Assembly: GCA_964600785.1 (NCBI GenBank)
Contig: CAZRKH010000142.1
Location: 1 to 26,661 of the forward strand
DNA: 26,661 nt
Reading direction: 5' to 3'
Source of the DNA: M30B53 sp964600785
Lineage (GTDB): Bacteria > Planctomycetota > Planctomycetia > Pirellulales > UBA1268
Numbering within the stretch: position 1 is the stretch's first letter; every line of letters starts with the position of its first letter. This document shows positions 1 through 7,836 of this stretch, piece by piece. The notes under the pieces were generated by a model. It was not told the origin of the DNA. It searched no databases and was given only the letters and a program-made list of their open reading frames with translations. The position numbers and the translations under genes were made by a program.

Positions 1-1216
1 CGATCGCCGCGTTGCCCAGGTGGGGCACGGGGCTCAGCACGTAGAACGACTCGCCCCCCGGCGGGGCCATGCCCGGATCGGTGATCGTGGGGGCGTGGAG
101 GTAGAGGCTGAAGTCGTCGGGTAGGTGATGGCCGTGGAAGATGTCCCGCAGGAGCCCCCGGAACCGCGGCCCGAACAGGATCGTGTGGTGGGCCAGATTC
201 GGATACCGCCGGTTGGTGCCGAAATAGAGCACGAATAGCGACATCGACCAGGCCATTCGCTCAAGCCGCCGCTGCCGGCGGCGGGCTGCGTCGACCCCGC
301 GGTAGAGCTTGGCATAGGTGTGGTGGACGTCGGCGTTGGAGACGACCAGATCGAACGCCTCCGGCGGGCCGCCGGCGGCGTGGACGATGTGCCTCGTGGC
401 GTCACCGGCAGTCTCGAGCACGACCCGATCGACCGGTGACTCCAGCCGGAGCGTGCCGCCGAGATCCTGAAACAGCCGCACCAGGCCGCGGACCAGGGCG
501 CCAGTGCCCCCCTCGGGAAAGAACACGCCCCACTGCCGCTCGATCCAGTGAATCAGCGTGTAGATCGAGCTCGTCTCCATCGGATTGCCGCCGACGAGCA
601 GGGGGTGAAAGCTGAACGCCTGCCGGAGATGCTCGTCTTTGACGAATCGCGAGACGGTCGCATACACGCTCCGGTCGGCCCGCAGGCGGGCCAGGTGCGG
701 GGCCGCTCGGATCATGTCGGTGAAGTGGAGGAACGGGACGGCGCCAAGCTCCTCGTAGCCCTTTTGAAACACCTGCCGCGAGTAGTCGGCGAACCGCCGG
801 TAGCCGTCGACGTCGGCGGGATTCACCCGCCGAACCTGCTCGATCAGCCCCGCCTCGTCGGCGACATAATCGAACGAGACGCCGTCGCTCCATGAGAGGC
901 GATACAGCGGCGTGACCGGCAGGAGCCGGACATAGTCCGACAGCCGTCTTCCGGAAAGCTCAAACAGCTCCTCGAGACAGTGCGGGGCGGTGATCACGGT
1001 CGGGCCGGCATCGAAGATGTAGCCGCCATCCTCGTAGACGTAGGCCCGACCACCGGGCTTGTCGTGGGCCTCGTAGCAGACCGTCTCGAAGCCCATCGAC
1101 TGCAGCCGGATGGCCGCCGCCAGGCCGCCGAAGCCGCTGCCGATGACGGCCGCTCGCCGTCGCGGGCCGGCATCAGACCGGGGAGCGTGGGGCCCGGCAA
1201 CAGTCGCCAGGCTCAC
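1..1216 (-). CDS. crtI: Phytoene desaturase CrtI (3' end beyond the window)
   Basis: FAD-dependent desaturase that converts phytoene stepwise to lycopene at the membrane. About 405 codons are visible and the C-terminus is cut off by the left edge. Reading the minus strand directly gives a Rossmann motif near residues 25-35 (AVIGSGFGGLAAA), then EAHDKPGGRAYVYEDGGYIF. A later stretch (NPMETSSIYTLIHWIE, then FFPEGGTGALVRGLVRLFQD) is typical of bacterial CrtI. The start is taken as the GTG at 1214-1216, because it overlaps the TGA of the upstream crtE as GTGA and gives MSLATVAGPHAP before the Rossmann fold. No longer ATG start exists in this frame. It is the last visible gene of the rhodopsin-blh-crtY-crtE-crtI operon. 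CrtD- or CrtN-like desaturases are relatives, but the pathway context favours CrtI. Confidence 0.9.
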   Translation of the reverse strand, partial: MSLATVAGPHAPRSDAGPRRRAAVIGSGFGGLAAAIRLQSMGFETVCYEAHDKPGGRAYVYEDGGYIFDAGPTVITAPHCLEELFELSGRRLSDYVRLLPVTPLYRLSWSDGVSFDYVADEAGLIEQVRRVNPADVDGYRRFADYSRQVFQKGYEELGAVPFLHFTDMIRAAPHLARLRADRSVYATVSRFVKDEHLRQAFSFHPLLVGGNPMETSSIYTLIHWIERQWGVFFPEGGTGALVRGLVRLFQDLGGTLRLESPVDRVVLETAGDATRHIVHAAGGPPEAFDLVVSNADVHHTYAKLYRGVDAARRRQRRLERMAWSMSLFVLYFGTNRRYPNLAHHTILFGPRFRGLLRDIFHGHHLPDDFSLYLHAPTITDPGMAPPGGESFYVLSPVPHLGNAAI

Positions 1217-2196
1217 GGCATCACCTCGGCTTCCGTCGTGGTGGCGATTCGCAGGGCGTCAGACAGCTCCGCAAGCGGGCGGGTTTCGCGGGCCGATCCC
1301 GTCGCGGCGGCAAGCAAGGCTGTGGCCCGGTCGAGTCGTGTGTTGATCGCAACCGCGGCCCGTGCCCGCGTCGCCTCGAGCAGATCTTCGGCCAGCCGGT
1401 GGAGATCCCGCGGGTGCCGCAGCCGCCGCTTGAACGCAGCAAACCGCCGGGGGGGCAGGTCGCTCGCCGCCCAGGCCCAGGGCCAGGTCACACGCCGGTT
1501 CTTCAGGTCGTCGCAGCGGTTTGACCCCTCGAGAAGTTCCCGCAGCTCGTCGAGGTCGTTTTTCATCTGCAGACAGATGCCGACCCGGCAGCCGAAGGCC
1601 GCCGCGGCCCGCAGCGTGGCCGCATCGTCGCCGGCTGCATGGGCTCCGCACCAGGCCGCCAGCGACACCAGCCGGCCCGTCTTCCACCGCGAGATCGCGA
1701 GGGCCGTGGCATACGCCTGCCGGGGTGAGACCTCGTCGACCCTCGTGGCCAGGTCGATCGCCTGGCCTTCGTGGCACTGCCGGGCCACCTCGATGAACCT
1801 GCCGAGCAACGCGGCCGACCGCGCGGGACTTTCGCAGGCGGTGCTGGCGAGTTCCAAGGCCCGGAAATACATCCAGTTGCCCGCGTTGACCGCCCGGGCC
1901 GGCCCGACGACCCTGTGCAGCGCCGGCTGCCCCCGCCGCGTCAGCGAGTCGTCCTCGAAGTCGTCGATGACGAGCGAACCGGCGTGGAGCATCTCGACGG
2001 CATCGCTGATTCCTGCGGGGGCGGACCCGCTGCCGCCGGCAAACTCGTAGGCTCGCTGCAGCAAGGCGGCGCGGAATCGCTTGCCGCCGACGCCGGGGTA
2101 GAGGTCGGGGGGGAGTTGGAGCGCCTTCGACCAGCCGTGTCGGGTGCGGGCGGTCCGGTGGGTCCTTCCGGAGAAACCGAGGGGATTGGCAGTCAT
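1213..2196 (-). CDS. crtE: Polyprenyl diphosphate synthase, likely geranylgeranyl-PP synthase
   Basis: Trans-isoprenyl diphosphate synthase of 327 residues, predicted to supply C20 geranylgeranyl diphosphate to the carotenoid pathway. Family features in order: GGKRFR at 37-42, the first Asp-rich motif DDFEDD at 78-83 followed by RRG, the KT pair at 172-173, GQAID near 144-148, and the second motif region at 213-217. That second motif reads NDLDE instead of the usual DDxxD, so its first and last positions are changed. It is followed by DDLKNRRVT, which resembles the usual downstream Lys/Asp segment. The ATG at 2194-2196 overlaps the crtY stop codon as ATGA and the gene ends over the crtI start, so translation is probably coupled on both sides. 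Product chain length cannot be read with certainty; the crt neighbours make C20 most likely. Confidence 0.85.
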   Translation of the reverse strand: MTANPLGFSGRTHRTARTRHGWSKALQLPPDLYPGVGGKRFRAALLQRAYEFAGGSGSAPAGISDAVEMLHAGSLVIDDFEDDSLTRRGQPALHRVVGPARAVNAGNWMYFRALELASTACESPARSAALLGRFIEVARQCHEGQAIDLATRVDEVSPRQAYATALAISRWKTGRLVSLAAWCGAHAAGDDAATLRAAAAFGCRVGICLQMKNDLDELRELLEGSNRCDDLKNRRVTWPWAWAASDLPPRRFAAFKRRLRHPRDLHRLAEDLLEATRARAAVAINTRLDRATALLAAATGSARETRPLAELSDALRIATTTEAEVMP

Positions 2197-3380
2197 GTCG
2201 GCACCGGCCCCGCAAATGAGAGGAATGACCTGGCGAAGCGAATCGGGGCCAGGCCGGTCGGCGGCCAGCCGATGACGATCCGGGCCGCATCGGAGGCCGT
2301 GAAGCGATGGCCGTAGAAGCGGGCGATCCGCTCCTCCGGGAGCACCCGGTAGAACCGCCGGAAAATCTTCCAGCGATCGGCGGGCTTGACGAGGCAGAAG
2401 AGCAGGCGATTGAGAAACCGGGCGAATCCACGCCGCAGCGAGTCTTGCGCCGCGGCCCGGGCCAGGTCGGCCGCGAGCCGCTCGGGCCCAGCCATGGCCA
2501 CCAGGCTGGCGAAGCGGATCGCCAACGGCATCGAGTATCCAGTGGCCGCATGGTACCAGCCGCCGGCATAGCCACCAGCGACCGACAGCCCTTCGCCGCG
2601 AGCCGGAGCCGAGTAGGGCATCGGCAGGCAGCCCTGCTCGCTGCGGATCAGCGTGGGAGAATCGACGCCGGCCTCGGCCAGCCGCGTCGCGATCAGATCG
2701 CTCGCCCGCCTCGGGTCGCAGGCGGGCTCCTCGCTGAAGCGGGTGTATTCCAGCAGCACCCTGTCTGCCGCAAAGGGGAGTTCATAAAGAAATTCGAAGC
2801 CGGCGGCCTGATCTCCGCGGACATCCATCACGGTCGGCTCCGAGGCCGGCCAGCGGCGGCTGGTTTGATATTCGTGGCCGATGAAGGTCTGATACCCGGC
2901 CCCGCCGGGCGGACGGGTCGCCGCCCTCCCGCGGCAGTCGATGACCGCCGTGCAGGTGACCTCGGCATCCCCGCCGAGCCGCACGCTCGTCGGGGAGAGG
3001 ATCTCGCAGGCCGTGCCGGTGCGGATCACGAGGCCCGGCGAGCCACGACCGGCATCGCCTCCGGCCGCCAAGGCCCACGTCCGCTCCCGGAGGCGGTCGG
3101 AGGTGATCGTCGCGTAGGGAATCCGGACTCGTCGGGCCAGCCCGGGAAACCGGACGCGATAGCCGGGCCAGCGGTGGGCCACCAGCGGGTCCAGCCAGGC
3201 CCGCGCCTCGTCGGGGACGTCGGTCTCATGGAACGACCAGGTGTGGTTGCCGCAGAGTTCGGCCCGGTCGACCAGCAACACGGCGGCCTGCGGCTGGTGC
3301 TTTGCAATCGCGTGGGCCAGCAGGCAGCCCTGCAGGCCGCCGCCCACGATTGCGTAGTCGTATTGCGGTGTTGGCGTCAT
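2193..3380 (-). CDS. crtY: Lycopene beta-cyclase CrtY
   Basis: Flavoprotein that cyclises the ends of lycopene to give beta-carotene, the substrate of the Blh enzyme encoded just upstream. The 395-residue product fits the CrtY family length. Near the N-terminus (residues 8-22) is a dinucleotide-binding fold, DYAIVGGGLQGCLLA, followed by LLVDRAELCGNHTWSFHETD, the family's NHTWSFH signature. A C-terminal segment (LSVAGGYAGGWYHAATGYSM) matches the region near the cyclase active site. The reading frame is open further upstream to 3839, but that stretch is antisense-like and overlaps blh. The ATG at 3378-3380 is preferred because it sits just before the flavin fold and overlaps the blh stop as ATGA. 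Part of the five-gene photosystem operon. Confidence 0.92.
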   Translation of the reverse strand: MTPTPQYDYAIVGGGLQGCLLAHAIAKHQPQAAVLLVDRAELCGNHTWSFHETDVPDEARAWLDPLVAHRWPGYRVRFPGLARRVRIPYATITSDRLRERTWALAAGGDAGRGSPGLVIRTGTACEILSPTSVRLGGDAEVTCTAVIDCRGRAATRPPGGAGYQTFIGHEYQTSRRWPASEPTVMDVRGDQAAGFEFLYELPFAADRVLLEYTRFSEEPACDPRRASDLIATRLAEAGVDSPTLIRSEQGCLPMPYSAPARGEGLSVAGGYAGGWYHAATGYSMPLAIRFASLVAMAGPERLAADLARAAAQDSLRRGFARFLNRLLFCLVKPADRWKIFRRFYRVLPEERIARFYGHRFTASDAARIVIGWPPTGLAPIRFARSFLSFAGPVPT

Positions 3381-4336
3381 GCGGGGCTCCCGAGGTGAAG
3401 CGTTCGCGGTTTTCGCCCGCCGGCCGCTTCGCTGGGGAGTGGGATCGCGTGCAGCAGCAGGTGCGGCACCGCGACGGCGCTGAGTCCGATGAAGGTCGCC
3501 CGGATGAGCGTGTCGTTCCAGCCCTCTCCGCCAAGCAACAGCCAGGCCGCCCCGGCAATCAGGGCGATTGCCGCCGCGGTCATCGGGGCCAGGCTCCAGG
3601 CGAGTTGGGGCCAGCTCTCGCCGAGTTCCGCCCGCAGCCGACGCAGGCCGCGGGCAGAGTGCCAGCCGCAAAAATAGACCAGGAAGCCGACCAGCGGGCT
3701 GGCCACCGCGAAGACCGCCGCCAGCGACGCGACCACCGCATTGTCGACAAACAGGATTCGCCGCCGCCGTCCGCCCGCCAAGGATGCCGCCAGCATCTGG
3801 AGTCCCCAGCCGACCGCCGCGACCCCGAGCATGACCCACGAGATGGGCGTCAGCACGCCGGCGGCCAGTTCGATGGCGGGCCCGGCAGCCTCTGGCGAGG
3901 TGACTGCCAGGAGGTCAGCAACCTCCTGGCCGTGGAAGGCGAGCGCCGACCAGATCACCAAGCCACCCCTGGCGAAGCGAAAAGCCGGCCGCAGGGCCCG
4001 CGGGCCGACAGCCAGCCGCGGCTCCTCTTGGCCGAAGTGCCAGGCGGACAGCATAAAAAAGCCCACGATGGTCGCTGCTGGAGCCACAAACCAGCCACCC
4101 ACCACAGCCGCCGCAATCGTCAGGTAGCCAAGCAAAAACACCGCCGGCCACGCCGGACCAAAGAGCGGCTCGAGCCGCGGCCGGGCAAACCGATGGTCGG
4201 CCGCACCGTGGGGCAGGCCGACAAGTGCCACCAGCGCCGCCAGGGCGACCGCCATCGCCGTCGCCCCGGCCGAAGAAAAAAAGCACGCGGCCCCGATCAT
4301 CCCCCAACTGAGCAGGATTACCGAGGCCGCGTGCAT
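3377..4336 (-). CDS. blh: Brp/Blh family beta-carotene 15,15'-dioxygenase
   Basis: Integral membrane iron enzyme that cleaves beta-carotene symmetrically into two all-trans retinal molecules, the chromophore of the rhodopsin encoded immediately upstream. The 319-residue product is strongly hydrophobic with several membrane helices. It keeps the family's scattered iron-ligand histidines: H43 and H48 in LPHGAADH, H100 in SAWHFGQEE, H226 in CGWHSARG, and H292 and H296 in VPHLLLH. It starts 35 bp after the rhodopsin stop and ends in a 4-bp overlap with crtY. The Shine-Dalgarno is poor (GGAAG about 13 nt upstream, inside a palindrome), so expression may depend on readthrough from the rhodopsin gene. 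Assignment is firm from both motifs and context. Confidence 0.93.
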   Translation of the reverse strand: MHAASVILLSWGMIGAACFFSSAGATAMAVALAALVALVGLPHGAADHRFARPRLEPLFGPAWPAVFLLGYLTIAAAVVGGWFVAPAATIVGFFMLSAWHFGQEEPRLAVGPRALRPAFRFARGGLVIWSALAFHGQEVADLLAVTSPEAAGPAIELAAGVLTPISWVMLGVAAVGWGLQMLAASLAGGRRRRILFVDNAVVASLAAVFAVASPLVGFLVYFCGWHSARGLRRLRAELGESWPQLAWSLAPMTAAAIALIAGAAWLLLGGEGWNDTLIRATFIGLSAVAVPHLLLHAIPLPSEAAGGRKPRTLHLGSPA

Positions 4337-4349
4337 GACATCACTATTT

Positions 4350-4361
4350 CTTCCGCGGAAG
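4350..4361. repeat. 12-bp perfect palindrome in the rhodopsin-blh gap
   Basis: CTTCCGCGGAAG is fully self-complementary and lies in the 35-bp gap between the rhodopsin stop and the blh start. On the mRNA it could fold as a short 4-bp stem with a CGCG loop, and it contains the only GGAAG that might serve as the blh ribosome site. A role in tuning blh translation is inference. Confidence 0.4.
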
Positions 4362-4371
4362 GGTTTGCCGA

Positions 4372-5226
4372 TCAGGCCATCGCGTAGGCCTCACCCGAGG
4401 CCGTCTTGGTGCTCTTCGCACGGGCGATCAGATAGATCAGCACACCGAAGCCCGCCTTGGCGGTCATGTCGGCGATCGCGTAGCCGATCTGCAGGCCGAC
4501 GACGCCATTGGCGCCGATGATTCCGGCTTCCGCGTCCGCCGTTCCGGCCTTCGCCGCCAACGCGTCGGGCGTGCCGCCCAGGGCATAGGCAATCGGGTAG
4601 ACCGCCCAGGTCACCAGGATCACCAGCCGAGCGATTTCCAGAAGCTTGCGGGCAGCGGGCGGCTGGCTATCGAGCGAGTTTGTCAGTTCCGTCCAAAGCA
4701 CATACAGGATGTAGAAAAACGGAATCGACGACAGACCGCCCCAGATCACACGCTCGGTCCACCGCTCCGGGTCGGCGATCACCTCGCCGGGATAGCCGAG
4801 GCCGATCATGAGGGCCGCGGCGATCACCAGCCGGGTCAGCAAACTCGACGACTTGTCGGCCGGCAGCCGGAGCACGGCCACCAGCTCGACCATCAACAGC
4901 GGCACGGTGAGAATCCAGTCGGCATACCGATAGAAGTCGTTGAAGGCAGCGCCGGTGCCCGTGTAGACGCCATCGGTCAGCGTGTAGGCATCGTGCCAGC
5001 TGTGACGGATCATGAAGTAGTGGTAGCAGGCGATCGACACAACAAGTCCCGAGACGAGCAGAGCCGGCCGGTATTCCGGATCGACATGCGACCTCGCCAT
5101 ATAGAGAAAGAGGGCCGCGGCGCCCATTGTCGCGACCGTCATCGAAAAGATGTTGTCGACCGCGTTGTACTGGAACACTGACAGGTCGGGCATGGACGCG
5201 CCCAAGAGAAAGACACCTTCGATCAT
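4372..5226 (-). CDS. Xanthorhodopsin-like light-driven proton pump
   Basis: Seven-helix microbial rhodopsin of 284 residues. Helix C reads RYADWILTVPLLMVELV: D103 is the Schiff-base counterion/acceptor, T107 the middle motif residue and E114 the cytoplasmic donor, a DTE set that predicts outward proton pumping. L111 aligns with proteorhodopsin position 105, where Leu gives green absorption. H69 aligns with the counterion-partner histidine. K257 in ADMTAKAGF is the retinal attachment site. In helix E (VIWGGLSSIPFFYILYVLW), G163 aligns with bacteriorhodopsin Trp138 and xanthorhodopsin Gly156, the opening for a carotenoid antenna; GYPGE before it is also xanthorhodopsin-like. The ATG at 5224-5226 is chosen for its AGGTGA ribosome site 4 nt upstream. 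An ATG at 5313 would add a basic, non-family leader. First gene of the operon with blh and crt genes. Confidence 0.95.
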   Translation of the reverse strand: MIEGVFLLGASMPDLSVFQYNAVDNIFSMTVATMGAAALFLYMARSHVDPEYRPALLVSGLVVSIACYHYFMIRHSWHDAYTLTDGVYTGTGAAFNDFYRYADWILTVPLLMVELVAVLRLPADKSSSLLTRLVIAAALMIGLGYPGEVIADPERWTERVIWGGLSSIPFFYILYVLWTELTNSLDSQPPAARKLLEIARLVILVTWAVYPIAYALGGTPDALAAKAGTADAEAGIIGANGVVGLQIGYAIADMTAKAGFGVLIYLIARAKSTKTASGEAYAMA

Positions 5227-5299
5227 CGGTTCACCTATGTGGGTGGGGTGGTGGAAAGTGGTCGCCGCCGAAGAACCCCTGCTCCGTCGACGTTTTGAG

Positions 5300-5328
5300 A
5301 CTGTAATAGGCAAGCGGCGTCAGAGCAA
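5300..5328 (-). promoter_or_regulatory. Candidate promoter of the rhodopsin operon
   Basis: On the minus strand TTGCTC (5323-5328) and TACAGT (5300-5305) are separated by 17 bp, a weak sigma-70-like pair about 75 bp before the rhodopsin start. The 243-bp gap between gabT and the rhodopsin gene shows no other gene. No clear terminator for gabT was found there, so some readthrough from gabT is possible. Confidence 0.25.
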
Positions 5329-5469
5329 CCACCGGCGGCAACATCCGTGAATCCGCCGATCTGCTCCTGCCCCAACCCCTGATTTCTCGCATGAGCATAG
5401 CCAGCCCACGAGTCATCCGCAATCACCCCCATCCCCTGCGGCAGCAAAAACAAGGATGCGCGGCTCGGC

Positions 5470-6867
5470 TCAGGCCTCGATCTGCTCGAGCCCCGCTTCG
5501 ACCACGTCGAGTCCCTCGTCGAGCTGCTCTTCGCCGGCGGTCAGCGGGATGAGAAACCGCAGCACGTTGCCGTGGGTTCCGCAGGCGAGCGTGATCACCC
5601 CGTGTTCGTAGTTGTGCTTCACGAGGGCGACCGCGGCAGCCTTGTCGGGCTCCTTTGTGCGGCGGTCCTTGACCAGCTCGATCGCCCGCATCGGCCCGAG
5701 GCCGCGGGTCTGGCCGATGCAGGTGAAGCGGCCAGCCCAGGCCTCCAGCCGAGAGGCGAGCCGCTCGCCGAGCCGGCGGGCATGGGCGAGGGTGGAGGGA
5801 ATCGCGAACCGGTCGAGCACGGCGAGAGCCGCCGCGCAGGCGACCGGGTTGCCGCAGTAGGTGCCGCCCACGCCGCCGGTGCCGGCCGCGTCGAGCAGCT
5901 CCGCCCGCCCTGTCACCGCCGAAAGCGGCATCCCGTTGGCAAGGCCCTTGGCGAGCACGAGCAGGTCGGGGGCCACGCCGAGCTGCTCGCAGGCGAAGAG
6001 CGTGCCGGTGCGGCCGAAGCCGGTCTGCACCTCGTCGAAGATCAGCACCACTCCGCGGGCATCACACCACTCCCGCAAAGCTGTGAGAAACGGGGCGGGT
6101 GCCGGAATGAAACCACCCTCGCCGGTGACCGGCTCGATCACGACCGCGGCGATGTTGCCTTCACCGATCTCCGAGCGGGCCATCTGCTCAAACGCGGCAA
6201 AAGCCTCCCGACAGAGGCACCGCGGCAGCGGGCAGGGGCCGCCACCGGGGCAGGCGGGCACGTCCTCGCCGATGCCCGGCCAGCGGTAGAAGTCGGGGAA
6301 GGGGGCCCGGTAGATCTCGGCCGGGAAGGGACCGAAGCCGCTTTTGTAGGGTGCGGCCTTGGCGGTCAACGCCATCGCCATGTAGGTCCGGCCGTGGAAG
6401 GCATGCTCGAAGCAGACCACCGCCTCGCGGCCCGTAAATCGCCGGGCAACCTTGACGGCGTTCTCCACCGCCTCGGCCCCGGAGTTGGCCAGGAAGGTCT
6501 TCTTCTGCCACTCGCCGGGGGCCAGTTCGTTGAGCCGGCGGGCAACCTCGACATACCCCTCGTAGGCGACGACGTTGATGCTCGTGTGGATGAACTTGCC
6601 TGCCTGCTCGCGGATCGCCGCCACCACTCCCGGCTCGGCATGGCCGAGATTGGTCACACCGATCCCGCTGGCAAAGTCGAGCAGGCGGTTGCCGTCGACA
6701 TCCTCGATCACCGCCCCCTCGGCTCGTGCTGCCACGATCGGCGTGGCATGGAAGGGACCATCGGCGACATGGTCCCGACGTGCCGCGAAGACGGCCCGGC
6801 TGCGGGGTCCGGGAATCGGCGTGGCCAGGCGGATCGCTGGCGGCGGCTTGGGCTGGGTCGACGACAT
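5470..6867 (-). CDS. gabT: Class III aminotransferase, GabT-like (4-aminobutyrate type)
   Basis: PLP-dependent aminotransferase of 465 residues, most like 4-aminobutyrate aminotransferases, which move the amino group from an omega-amino acid to 2-oxoglutarate. Visible features: the phosphate/cofactor region LANSGAEAVENAVK at 126-139, HAFHGRT at 155-161, IEPVTGEGG at 244-252, FDEVQTGFGRTG at 277-288 with the PLP-binding Asp at 278, and the Schiff-base lysine K307 in LAKGLANGMPL. Odd: between the conserved FPDFYRWPG and the Glu-Pro region lies an insert carrying four cysteines (C206, C212, C217, C219). The start is set at the ATG of MSSTQPKPP, after a purine-rich GTGAAGG; an upstream ATG at 6930 would add 21 residues overlapping the preceding gene's stop. 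Ornithine or lysine-type substrates cannot be excluded. Confidence 0.85.
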   Translation of the reverse strand: MSSTQPKPPPAIRLATPIPGPRSRAVFAARRDHVADGPFHATPIVAARAEGAVIEDVDGNRLLDFASGIGVTNLGHAEPGVVAAIREQAGKFIHTSINVVAYEGYVEVARRLNELAPGEWQKKTFLANSGAEAVENAVKVARRFTGREAVVCFEHAFHGRTYMAMALTAKAAPYKSGFGPFPAEIYRAPFPDFYRWPGIGEDVPACPGGGPCPLPRCLCREAFAAFEQMARSEIGEGNIAAVVIEPVTGEGGFIPAPAPFLTALREWCDARGVVLIFDEVQTGFGRTGTLFACEQLGVAPDLLVLAKGLANGMPLSAVTGRAELLDAAGTGGVGGTYCGNPVACAAALAVLDRFAIPSTLAHARRLGERLASRLEAWAGRFTCIGQTRGLGPMRAIELVKDRRTKEPDKAAAVALVKHNYEHGVITLACGTHGNVLRFLIPLTAGEEQLDEGLDVVEAGLEQIEA

Positions 6868-6884
6868 GCCCTTCACCCTACCAT

Positions 6885-6898
6885 GCCGCGGCCGCGGC
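6885..6898. repeat. 14-bp GC palindrome between genes
   Basis: GCCGCGGCCGCGGC is perfectly self-complementary and lies in the 59-bp gap between the PEP-CTERM gene and gabT. No T-run follows on the minus strand, so it is not a clear terminator. Confidence 0.3.
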
Positions 6899-6926
6899 GA
6901 TGCCGAGTCACCGGCCGCGAGCCGCT

Positions 6927-7751
6927 TCAACCCCGCCGCCGGGCGAAACCCACTCCCAGCAGACCGACGCTCAGCAAGGCCAGGGCGGACGGCTCAGGCA
7001 CCGCAAACGCACCGGATGTGTCGAAGGCGATGTAATCAACTTCCCAATCACCGCCGATGCCGCCTGAAAAATCACCCATGAACGCTGCACCACCGGTGTT
7101 GAACGAGCCGTTGCCACCGGCAAAAGGCGTGCTGAGGTCGTCGTTCAAGAGAATGCCATTGACCCACACGTACTAGGCGTTTCCGGCGTCCTTCGCCAAC
7201 CGCATCGTGTGGAACTCGCCGTCGTCAAAAGGCGTACCCTGCAAGTAATCGACGTTGGTTCCGGGTGCACGAAAACTGACGCGATCATCCTCGAAGTTCA
7301 CGCGGGCAGAAAAACTCGCGTTAGGATTTTGAATCGCAACACGAAACCAGCCATCCCCGCCCTGAGTACCACCCGTCTTTCGCACTCGCCATTCGAGCGT
7401 GAACGGGCTGTCCTGCCCGAGATTCGCCCTCGTGACGCTGTTGGTGAAGTCGGTGCGGAAGAGGACGTCGGCATCGGCCTGGCTGGAGATGGCCACACCT
7501 GTGCCCGTGCTGCCCGACACATACGTCTGGGGGATTCGCGAGCCGCCGGATACGGTTGGGAAATAATCGAAGACGTTGTTGCCATCCAGGTCAACGCCTG
7601 AGCCAGACGGGTTCGTTTCCATCGACCAGATAAAAGTGTCCGTATCCACCGCCCTGGATGTACCGGTATCGATGTACTCCCGCACCCCCACAATCGCCCC
7701 CTGGGCGGTGGCGGCGATGATGATTGCCGAAGCGGCAAACAACGCTCTCAT
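6927..7751 (-). pseudogene. PEP-CTERM LamG-like exported protein with an internal TAG
   Basis: Without one stop this would be a 274-codon secreted protein. It has an N-terminal signal peptide (MRALFAASAIIIAATAQGA), a beta-rich LamG/concanavalin-like domain, and a C-terminal sorting tail: VPEPSAL, a short hydrophobic helix, then ARRRG. This is the PEP-CTERM signal that is processed by an exosortase and typical of exopolysaccharide-linked surface proteins. Codon 193 (7173-7175) is TAG; the frame is the same on both sides and the protein pattern continues smoothly (LAKDAGNA, stop, YVWVNGILL). A single base change from CAG, GAG or AAG would explain it. The truncated product would lose the sorting tail. 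A sequencing error or readthrough are alternatives. An ATG at 7847 would lengthen the N-terminus by 32 residues but overlaps the predicted promoter. Confidence 0.75.
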
Positions 7752-7836
7752 CAGCACCGCCCCGTGGAAAACCTCAGGCGAAATAGAGCCGACGAACCCG
7801 GTTTTATGCGCGTATTGATCCATCCCGCCCAACACC

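Noticed and set aside
3381..3839. N-terminal extension of the crtY frame by about 150 residues
   Set aside because: The extension lies within blh in another frame and is Gly/Arg-rich filler; the flavin fold begins right after the ATG at 3380.
5227..5313. Longer rhodopsin start at ATG 5313 (29 extra residues)
   Set aside because: The added leader is basic and unlike rhodopsin N-termini, and the ATG at 5226 has a good AGGTGA site. The upstream ATG also falls in the candidate promoter.
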